Shown here: positions 55,360 through 64,000 of the stretch, piece after piece
Layout: the number at the start of each line of letters is the position of its first letter
Numbering within the stretch: the first letter of the stretch is position 1
NCBI GenBank assembly: GCA_043228905.1
Contig: JBHGNT010000001.1
Coordinates: 26,474,001 to 26,538,000 of the forward strand
Origin: Azolla caroliniana
Lineage: Eukaryota; Polypodiophyta
Direction: 5' to 3'
DNA: 64,000 bases
Translations under genes and position numbers: made by a program
Notes under the pieces: model-generated
What the model saw: only the letters and a program-made list of their open reading frames with translations
Told to the model about the DNA's origin: nothing
Databases searched by the model: none

Positions 55360-56142
55360 ATAGTTGATCTAGTATTACTTTATCAATAAAACGACTATTA
55401 ATGTTCTAACATTGATGTTTGTTGATGCTATTCTAAATTACTTTTTGGTTCTCAAAATAATAGTGGATTATCATAATATTAAAGCTTAACATCCACTTTG
55501 TCAAATTCAAACCAACGACCCAAGGATCACAATAAGTTATGTACAGTCCTTTGCTCCATCAATTGAGGTAAGGGCACATGATTGATCTAATTACATTTAA
55601 TCATATAAAATTAATTTATATATATGTATAGTGCTTATCAACACAAGAATCCATTACAATCGTATGAATGTTGGATATCCAACATCTCGAATTTGAACTA
55701 ATAGGCACGATACCACAATAGGTCAAGCACAATCTTCCAAACTATTAATTGAGCTAAATGGTATATTTAATGGACTCCCCAAAAGAATAATGGATTACCA
55801 TGGACTGAATGCTTGAGATTTGACCTCTCGAATTCTACCTAACCACCCAAGGATCATACTAGTATGACACCTAACAATTTTCTTTTTAGCAATTGACCTA
55901 AGGTTGGATAGTTTATTTACAGAATTACATATGAGAATATAAAAATTTTATATTGATGCATAGTGTGTTTCCGCAAAAGTAGAAAGGGTTATCATCATGA
56001 GAAAGCTTTAGATCTTACCTCTCGTATTTAAACTAACAATGAAAGCAACATAAATAGCAATCATAAGTCTGAAGAGTCTAAAATTTATTTTTATTTATGC
56101 AGAACATGGATTAGTATACTACAATCGTAGGAAAGCTTGAGA

Positions 56143-56228
56143 TCTGACCTGTCAGATTCGAACCAACGAGCTAAGGATCACAGTAGGCCAACTACAGTCC
56201 TCCGCTCTACCAACTGAGCTAAGGTCGG
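56143..56228 (-). tRNA. tRNA-Tyr (GTA), variant A'
   Basis: Same changes as 51827-51912, but followed by the normal type-A spacer, without the extra B segment. Confidence 0.6.
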
Positions 56229-57032
56229 ATAGTTGATATACAATATTACTTTATCAATAACAACGACTATTAAAGTTGTAATATTTATGTTTGCTGATGC
56301 ATATTCTATATTACTTTCTGGTTCTGAAAATTGGTTCTGAAAATGATAATGGATTACCATAATATTATAGCTTAACATCCATTTTGTCAGATTCGAACCA
56401 ATGACCTAGGAATCACAACAACTTATGTGCAGTCCTCCGTTCCACTAATTAAGGTAAGGCTAAATGACTGTTCTAATTACATTTAATCATATAAAATTAA
56501 TTTATATACATGTATATTGTGCATCCACAGAACAAAAATGCATTGGCATGGCATGAATGTTTGATATCTAACCTCTCGTATTTAAACTAATGAGACCAAC
56601 ACCACAATAGGTCAACAACAATCCTCCAATCTGTCAACGGAAGTAAGACGCATATTGTATGGATTCGGCAAAAGAATAATGCATTACCATGGATTGAATG
56701 CTTGCGATTTGATGTTTCCAATTCTACCTAACGACGCAAGGATCATACTAGTATGGCACCTACAAATTTTTGCTTTAACAACTGACCTAAGGTTGGATAG
56801 ATTATTTACAAAATTACATTTAACAGTGTTAAAAATTAATATAGATGCATATCGTGTTTGATCAAAAGTATAATGGCTTATCACTGTCAGAAAACTTTAG
56901 ATCTTATATCTCGTATTTGAACTCACGATAAAAACAACATAAATAGCAGCCATTACTTTTAAGATTCTAAAATTTGTTTCTATTTATGGACAACGTGGAT
57001 TAGTAGACTACAACTACTAGGAAAGCTTGAGA

Positions 57033-57118
57033 TCCGACCTGTCGGATTCGAACGAACGACCTAAGGATCACAGTGGGCCAACTACAGTCCTCCGCTCTAC
57101 CAACTGAGCTAAGGGCGG
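57033..57118 (-). pseudogene. tRNA-Tyr type B
   Basis: Same as 49213-49298. Confidence 0.7.
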
Positions 57119-57901
57119 ATAGTTGATCTAGTATTACTTTATCAATAAAACGACTATTAATGTTCTAACATTGATGTTTGTTGATGCTATTCTAAATTAC
57201 TTTTTGGTTCTCAAAATAATAGTGGATTATCATAATATTAAAGCTTAACATCCACTTTGTCAAATTCAAACCAACGACCCAAGGATCACAATAAGTTATG
57301 TACAGTCCTTTGCTCCATCAATTGAGGTAAGGCTACATGATTGATCTAATTACATTTAATCATATAAAATTAATTTATATATATGTATATTGTTTATCAA
57401 CACAAGAATCCATTACAATCGTATGAATGTTGGATATCCAACATCTCGAATTTGAACTAATAGGCACGATACCACAATAGGTCAAGCACAGTCTTCCAAA
57501 CTATTAATTGAGCTAAATGGTATATTTAATGGACTCCCCAAAAGAATAATGGATTACCATGGATTGAATGCTTGAGATTTGACCTCTCGAATTCTACCTA
57601 ACAACCCAAGGATCCTACTAGTATGACACCTAACAATTTTCTTTTTAGCAATTGACCTAAGGTTGGATAGTTTATTTACAGAATTACATATGAGAATATA
57701 AAATTTTTATATTGATGCATAGTGTGTTTCCGCAAAAGTAGAAAGGGTTATCATCATGAGAAAGCTTTAGATCTTACCTCTCGTATTTAAACTAACAATA
57801 AAAGCAACATAAATAGCAATCATAAGTCTGAAGAGTCTAAAATTTATTTTTGTTTATGCACAACATGGATTAGTATACTACAATCGTAGGAAAGCTTGAG
57901 A

Positions 57902-57987
57902 TCCGACCTGTCGGATTCGAACCAACGACCTAAGGATCACAGTAGGCCAACTACAGTCCTCCGCTCTACCAACTGAGCTAAGGTCGG
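57902..57987 (-). tRNA. tRNA-Tyr (GTA), intact consensus copy
   Basis: Same as 48337-48422. Last fully intact copy on the right side of the core. Confidence 0.93.
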
Positions 57988-58778
57988 ATAGTTGATATAC
58001 AATATTACTTTATCAATAACAACGACTATTAAAGTTGTAATATTTATGTTTGCTGATGCATATTCTATATTACTTTCTGGTTCTGAAAATGATAATGGAT
58101 TACCATAATATTAAAGCTTAACATCCATTTTGTCAGATTCGAACCAATGACCTAGGGATCACAACAACTTATGTACAGTCCTCCGCTCCACTAATTAAGG
58201 TAAGGCTAGATGACTATTCTAATTACATTTAATCATATAAAATTAATTTATATACATGTATATTGTGCATCCACAAAACAAAAATGCATTGGCATGGTAT
58301 GAATGTTTGATATTTAACCTCTCGTATTTGAACTAATGAGGCCAACACCACAATAGGTCAACAACAGTATTCCAATCTGTCAACGGAAGTAAGACGCATA
58401 TTGTATGTATTCCGCAAAAGAATAATGCATTACCATGGATTGAATGCTTGCGATTTGATGTTTCCAAGTCTACCTAATGACCCAAGGATCATACTAGTAT
58501 GGCACCTACAAATTTTCGCTTTAACAACTGACCTAAGGTTGGATAGATTATTTACAAAATTACATTTAACAGTGTTAAAAATTTATATAGATGCATATCG
58601 TGTTTGCTCAAAAGTATAATGGCTTATCACTATAAGAAAACTTTAGATCTTATATCTCGTATTCGAACTAACGATAAAAACAACATAAATAGCAACTATT
58701 ACTTTTAAGATTCTAAAATTTGTTTCTATTTATGGACAACGTGGATTAGTAGACTACAACTACTAGGAAAGCTTGAGA

Positions 58779-58861
58779 TCCGACCTGTCGGATTCGAACG
58801 AACGACCTAACGATCACAGTGGGCCAACTACAGTCCTCTCTACCAACTGAGCTAAGGGCGG
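58779..58861 (-). pseudogene. tRNA-Tyr type B with 3-bp deletion
   Basis: CCTCTCTACC replaces CCTCCGCTCTACC, removing part of the D stem/anticodon stem border, in addition to the type-B changes and a G-to-C near 58811. Confidence 0.8.
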
Positions 58862-59226
58862 ATAGTTGATCTAGTATTACTTTATCAATAACACGACTAT
58901 TAAAGTTCTAACATTGATGTTTCTTGAGGCTATTCTAAATTACTTTTTGGTTCTCAAAATGATAGTGGATTATCATAATATTAAAGCTTAACATCCACTT
59001 TGTCAAATTCGAACCAACGACCTAAGGATCACAGTAAGTTATGTACAGTCCTCTGCTCCATCAATTGAGGTAAGGCTGGATAGTTTATTTACAAAATTAC
59101 ATTTGATAGTCTAAAAAGTTTATATAGATGCATACCGTGTTTCCTGAAAAGTATAAAGGGTTATCATCGTCCGAAAATTTTTGAGCTTACTTCTCGTACG
59201 TTAAAAGCAACATAAATAGCAACCAT

Positions 59227-59862
59227 TGTTAGAAATATTGAGAATCAATTAGATAGATATATAGAGTTACAATTATAGAGATGGATATATGAAAAGAAAA
59301 CTTCTATTAGATATTAGAGTAGCTCACAATCGTAGTTTACCCATGCACTCACACCTTAGAGCTTAGATAGGATATAGAGCAGCTCACTACAAAATTAGTG
59401 GGGACTGATGATCAATCCAGCCACTGTGTAAGAAAGTGGATTATATTCTATGTTTGGCCTGAGTATAACATTAAATGTGCAAGTCAGTTGATAGTAGTGG
59501 AGATATTCCTTTTGTGTCAACTGACTTGTCATTTAATATGACCCAATTCCCTAGATATAGGCCACTGCTAGATAGTATTGATCTTGAAGTTAATGGCACA
59601 TATTTCAAGACTAAGTACATCGTAACTTGCCCAAAAATATTCTAGTTGACTTGATTAGCCAATCCTATTACCTATTTCGCTCTTTCCTAAATACATTGTG
59701 TCCTACACATCTACGATTTCCTAGATTAACACCTTATCAACCCATATGGTTGAGTTGCACACTAGCCACTCCTCATTTGGGGCTCTATCACAAAATGTGC
59801 ACTCTAAGAGCACATAAGGGGATAGATTTACAACTTCAGGTTGATCATTGATTATATCTAAA
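59227..59862. mobile_element. 636-bp insert in the tRNA array
   Basis: Unrelated to the array. AACCAT lies on both sides (59221-59226 and 59863-59868), and removal restores the type-F spacer. It starts TGTTAGAAATATTGAG but ends ATCTAA, so LTR symmetry is not complete. It has an imperfect inverted repeat of about 22 bases (59470-59491 with 59517-59537). No coding frame beyond 74 aa. Could be a solo LTR with a decayed end or a non-autonomous element. Confidence 0.7.
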
Positions 59863-59890
59863 AACCATAACTCTTAAGATTCTAAAATTC

Positions 59891-59947
59891 TAGGGATCAC
59901 AGTAGGCCAACTACAGTCCTCCGCTCTACCAATTGAGCTAAGGTCTA
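59891..59947 (-). pseudogene. tRNA-Tyr 5' half, truncated
   Basis: Keeps D arm, GTA loop and intron; the T arm is replaced by the F-spacer (AAGATTCTAAAATT). The junction differs from 52254. Confidence 0.8.
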
Positions 59948-60554
59948 ATAGTTGATTTACTATTACTTTATCAAAAACACGACTATTAAAGTTGTAGCAT
60001 TTATGTTTGCTGATGCATATTCTAAATTACTTTCTGGTTCTCAAAATGATAGTGGATTACAATAATATTAAAGCTTAACATCCATTTTGTCAGATTCGAA
60101 CCAACGACCTAAGGATCACAATAAGTTATGTACAGTCCTCCGCTCTACTACTTGAGGTAAGGCTAGATGACTTGTATGAACTCCGCAAAAGAATAATGTA
60201 TTATCATGAATTGAATGCTTGCGATTTGATATCTCCAATCCTACCTAACGACCCAAGGATCATACTAGTTTGTTACCTACAAAATTTCGCTTTAACAACT
60301 GATCTAAGGTTGGATAGATTATTTACAAAATTACATTTGACAGTCTAAAAAGTTTATATAGATGCATACCGTGTTTCCTCAAAAGTATAAAGGGTAATCA
60401 TCGTCAGAAAGCTTTAGATCTTAGCACTCGTATTAGAACTAACGATAAAAGCAACATAAATAGCAACCATTATTTTCAAGATTCTAAAATTTCTTTTTAT
60501 TTATGCACAACGTGGATTAGTAGACTAATCTACAACTAGTTAGAAAGCTTGAGA

Positions 60555-60639
60555 TCCGAGTCGTTGGATTTGAACCAACGACCTAAGGATCAGGTGGGCC
60601 AACTACAGTCCTCCACTCTTCCAAGTGAGCTAAGGTAAG
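60555..60639 (-). pseudogene. tRNA-Tyr relic
   Basis: 85 bp; GTA loop kept, intron one base shorter, acceptor stem mispaired (CTTACCT with ACTCGGA). Confidence 0.75.
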
Positions 60640-61436
60640 ATAGTTGACTAAATTACTTTATCAATAACACACTTATTAAAGTTCTAATATTTATGTTTAT
60701 TGAAGCATAATCTAAATTACTTTTTAAATTACTTTTTGGTTCTTAAAATGATAGTGGATTACCATAATATTAAAGCTTAACATCCATTCTGTCATATTCA
60801 AACCAATGACCTAAGGATCACAATAAGCTATGTACAGTCCTCTACTCCTCCAATTAAGCTAAGGCTAGATGATTGTTGTAACTACATTTAATCATATAAA
60901 ATTAATTTATATACATGTATATTGTGTATCCTCAAAACAAGAATGCATTAGCATGGTATGAAAGTTTGATATCTAACCTCTCGGATTTGAATGAATGAGC
61001 CCGACACCAAAATAGGGCAACTACAGTCCTCCAGTCTATTAATAGAGCAAAAAGGCATATTGTATGGACTCTGCAAAAGAATAATGCATTACCATGCATT
61101 GAATGCTTGAGATTTGACCTATGAAATTCTAACTAATAGTCTACCTAAAGATCATAGTAGGACAACTACATATCTTTGCTCTAGCAACTGACCTAAGTTG
61201 AGTAGTTTATTAACAAAGTTACATTTGACAATTGAAAACCTTAATATGAATGCATATTGTGTTTCCTCAAAAGTATAATGGATTACCATCGTACGAAAGC
61301 TTTAAATCTTATGTCTTGTATTCGAACTAACGATACAAGCAACATAAATAGCAACCATTACTTTTAAGATTGTAAAATTTATTTTTATTTATGCACATTG
61401 TAGATTAGTAGACTACCATCATATGAATGTCTTAAA

Positions 61437-61522
61437 TCTGACTTGTCGGATTTGAACCAACGACTTAAGGATCACAGTAGGCCAACTATTGGCCTCCGCT
61501 CTACCAACCTAGCTAAGGTCGG
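61437..61522 (-). pseudogene. tRNA-Tyr relic with lost anticodon
   Basis: CTATTGGCCTCC replaces CTACAGTCCTCC on the plus strand, so U33 and the GTA anticodon are changed. The rest of the molecule is well kept. Confidence 0.78.
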
Positions 61523-62311
61523 ATAGTCGTTATACAAAATTACTTTATTAATAACATGATTATTAAAGTTGTAATATTCATATTTATTGATGCATTTTCT
61601 AAATTACTTTTTGGTTCTCAAAATGATAATGGATTACCACAATATTAAAGCATAACATTCAACCTGTCAGATTCGAACCAACGACCTAAGGATCACAATA
61701 AGTTATGTACAGTCCTCCGCTCTACCAATTAAGGTAAGGCTAGATGATTGATCTAGTTACATTTAATTATATAAAATTAATTTATCTACATGTATATCAT
61801 GTATCCTCAAAAGAGGAATGCATTAGCATGGTATGAATGTTTGATATCGAACATGTCGGATTTGAACTAAGGAGCACAACACCACAATAGGGCAACTATA
61901 GTGCTCCGATCTATTAACAGACGGAAGACGCATATGGGATGGACTCCGCTAAAGAATAATGCATTACCATGAATTGAACAATTGCGATTTGACCTCTCTA
62001 ATTCTAACTAACAACCCAAGGATCATACTAGTACGACAACTACAAATCTTCACTCTAGCAACTGACCTAACGTTGGATAGTTTATTAACAAAATTACATT
62101 TGATAAGCTAAAAGGTTTATATAGATGCATATTGTGCTTCCTCAAAAGTATAAAGGCTTATCATCGTAAGAAAGATTTAGATCTTACCTCTGCTATTTGA
62201 ACTAACAGTACAAGCAACATAAATAACAACCATTCCTTTTAAGATTCTAATATTTATTTTTATTTATGCACATTGTGGATTAGTACACTACTATCATAGG
62301 AAAGTTTGAGA

Positions 62312-62394
62312 TTCGACCTGTCGAATTCGAACCAACGACCTAAGGATCACAATAGGCCAACTACAATCCACTCTATCAACGGAGTTAAGCTCGG
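62312..62394 (-). pseudogene. tRNA-Tyr relic, 3 bp shorter
   Basis: Anticodon-D arm region reduced (TCCACTCTATCAACGGAG). T arm still near consensus. Confidence 0.75.
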
Positions 62395-63180
62395 ATAGTT
62401 GATCTATCAGTCATCATTATTTTATTAATAAGACGAGTATTACAGTTGTAATATTTATGTTTATTGATGCGTATTGTAAATTACTTTTAGGTTTTGAAAA
62501 TGATAGTGGATTACCATAATATTAAAGCTTAACATCCATGTTGTTAGATTCAAACCAACGACCTAAGTATCACAATAAGTTATGTACAGTCCTCCGCTCT
62601 ACCAATTGAGGTAAGGGTAGATGATTGATCTAATTACATTTAATTATATAAAATTAATTTATCTACATGTATATTGTGTATCCTCAAAAGAAGGATTCAT
62701 TAGCATGGTATGAATGTTTGATATCTAACCTCTCCGATTTAAACTAATGAGCCCAACACCACAATAGTTTAACTATAGTTCTCCAATCTATTAACGGAGC
62801 TAAAAGGCATATATTGTATGGACTCTGCAAAAGAATATTGCCTTACCATGGATTGAACGCTTGAGATTTGACCTCTCGAATTCTAACTAACAGTCTACCT
62901 AAAGATCATAGTAGGACAACTACAAATCTTTGCTCTAGCAACTGACCTAAGGTTGGAGAGTTTATTAACAAAATTACATTTGTTAATCGAAAAAGTTTAT
63001 ATAGATGCATATTGTGTTTCCTCAAAAGTATAATGTATGATGATCGTAAGAAAGCTTTAGATCTTACCTCTCATATTCGGACTAACGATACAAGCAACAT
63101 AAATAACAACCATTACTTTTAAGATTCTAATATTTATTTTTATTTATGCACATTGTGGATCTAGATATGAAAGCTTGAGA

Positions 63181-63266
63181 TACTACCTATCGGATTCAAA
63201 ACAACGACCTAAGGATCACAATAGGCTAACTACAATTCTCCGCTTTACTATTTGAGCTAAGGTTGG
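63181..63266 (-). pseudogene. tRNA-Tyr relic, last of the array
   Basis: 86 bp, mutated acceptor (TACTACC) and T loop (TTCAAAAC on the plus strand). The array fades out about 65 bp further on. Confidence 0.78.
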
Positions 63267-63330
63267 ATAGTTGATATACAAAATTACTTTATCAATAATA
63301 AGACTGTTAAAGTTCTAATATTCATGTTTG

Positions 63331-64000
63331 TTTATGCATATTGTGGTGTCCCTTTCATGCGAGTGCATGCCTTTTATCACACGACCCTTTTAGCACACCC
63401 TGTGCCCTTTTGGGACGCGTGTAGATAGGCCGGCCCAAATTGGGTACATTTTTATCTTCTATAAATTGAAATTTGATAAGGAAGAAGCTAGGCAAGTTGG
63501 TTTGGTTTCCTTTTATGTGTGTTTTACATCATTGGTTGAGAATCGGGGTAAAATTTTAGCCATTACCACCTCGTTCATGGCATCCTAATTCCCTCTCGTC
63601 GCCTCAAACATTGATAGCCAGATGGAGCCCGAGTTCTCGCAACCTCACAAAAAACCACACCCTTTCCAAATCGAGGAGCTCCTCCAACTCTTCTCCAACG
63701 CCATGCTTCAAATCAACCACACAAATCAAGCTATGCTCTGCTTCACTTTGAGATGATCTCCAGTTACCATCGATGGTCTGACGAGTGCAAAGCTTTGGAA
63801 GTTCGTACCCTGCTCGAAAATGTCGCTACTGTGAAAGTGTTTTTAGAATTCAAGGTATTGAAGTCTACAAAAATATAAGGTATGGAGAATTCACACCCGA
63901 AGGGCAAGATCACGAGCTAAGGTCTTGAGGATAAGTCAAACAAAAAGCAAGTCACGTGGAGAAAAGTAAAAGAAGAAAAAAGCGGGCACCAAAATGCAGT
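63331..64000. other. Unique sequence right of the array, no gene recognised
   Basis: Base composition changes at about 63340 (GGTGTCCCTTTCATGCG). A short frame at 63622-63756 codes for 45 residues with a leucine-rich stretch (IEELLQLFSNAMLQI), resembling the N-terminus of a retrotransposon gag but too short to call. Nothing else supported. Confidence 0.5.

Larger units (their letters stand above)
53985..56142 (-). repeat. Higher-order unit 5, second 2158-bp copy
   Basis: Repeats unit 4 with no difference in the stretches I compared, including both junctions and a 13-bp duplication (GGTTCTGAAAATT near 54560). Confidence 0.88.
56143..57901 (-). repeat. Higher-order unit 6 (1759 bp)
   Basis: Like units 4 and 5 but lacking the 399-bp extra segment. 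Keeps the 13-bp duplication near 56325. Confidence 0.85.
42581..63330 (-). repeat. tRNA-Tyr-derived higher-order tandem array
   Basis: About 20.7 kb of head-to-tail tRNA-Tyr genes and relics, all on the minus strand, well over 100 segments. Each monomer of about 175 bp is an 86-bp tRNA unit plus an AT-rich spacer with common blocks (ATGCATATTGTGT, CCTCAAAA, GGATTACCAT, GAAAGCTT). Five monomer types (A/B tRNA-like; C, D, E progressively decayed; F truncated) repeat in fixed order every 866-877 bp in the centre. Two pentamer versions alternate, giving 1745 bp. Open frames of 60-87 aa in this region recur with the repeat and are not genes. Confidence 0.95.

Noticed and set aside
42581-63330. Array of regularly spaced repeats that could suggest CRISPR
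   Set aside because: Monomers are about 175 bp with tRNA content and related spacers; CRISPR repeats are short with unrelated spacers, and the setting is eukaryotic.
63622-63756. Start of a host gene right of the array
   Set aside because: Only 45 codons before a stop, no conserved motif; cannot be told from a gag fragment or chance.

Overview
ORGANISM AND SETTING. The window looks like nuclear repeat-rich DNA of a land plant. The evidence is many degraded LTR retrotransposons of the Ty3/gypsy and Ty1/copia superfamilies, two of them primed by the initiator-Met tRNA motif TGGTATCAGAGC, and a long array of intron-containing tRNA-Tyr genes with the plant-type promoter context (CAA just upstream, AT-rich TATA-like tract). 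I see no convincing single-copy host protein gene. I cannot name the species.

REGION 1 (1-42580): A NEST OF RETROTRANSPOSONS, at least five insertions deep. Outermost is TE-A, an old Tat-like Ty3/gypsy element (1-3405, 29863-30463, 41782-42580). TE-B, a copia element with 202-bp LTRs, sits in TE-A's third ORF (3406-29862). A deletion removed TE-B's reverse transcriptase and left a remnant of another copia, TE-C. TE-D (Ty3/gypsy, 6388-27955) is inserted in TE-C with a 4-bp duplication. TE-E (6691-15890) lies in the 5' LTR of TE-D. TE-F (copia, 9810-13378) lies in TE-E, and a solo LTR, S1, lies in the 5' LTR of TE-E. TE-G (minus-strand Ty3/gypsy, 18482-23921) lies in TE-D and carries a further small insert (S3). 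Downstream, TE-H (30464-41781), a relative of TE-A with 495-bp LTRs, is also inserted in TE-A's third ORF and contains solo LTR S2. All coding regions carry stops, frameshifts or deletions, so I expect no element here to move on its own.

REGION 2 (42581-about 63330): A tRNA-Tyr-DERIVED HIGHER-ORDER SATELLITE of about 20.7 kb. Every unit is on the minus strand. The basic monomer is about 175 bp: an 86-bp tRNA-Tyr gene (13-bp intron, GTA anticodon) or a decayed descendant, plus a related AT-rich spacer. Five monomer types make a pentamer of about 870 bp. Two pentamer versions make a 1745-bp unit, and part of the array has become a 2158-bp unit that is tandemly repeated with almost no divergence. 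The centre (46.6-58.8 kb) is homogenised and both edges are diverged. Only one or two of the ten monomers per unit keep a tRNA-like cloverleaf. Five copies look fully intact, three have a few changes, eight share two stem-breaking changes, and the rest are relics. A 636-bp insert with a 6-bp target duplication interrupts the array at 59227.

REGION 3 (about 63331-64000): unrelated sequence with no recognisable gene.

The most notable items are the tRNA-derived satellite, a heat-shock-element-like cluster upstream of the TATA box in the TE-G LTRs, a conserved third ORF in the Tat-like family, and LTR families with 4-bp target duplications and long TGTCGTG/CACGACA termini. All coordinates and alignments were made by eye.
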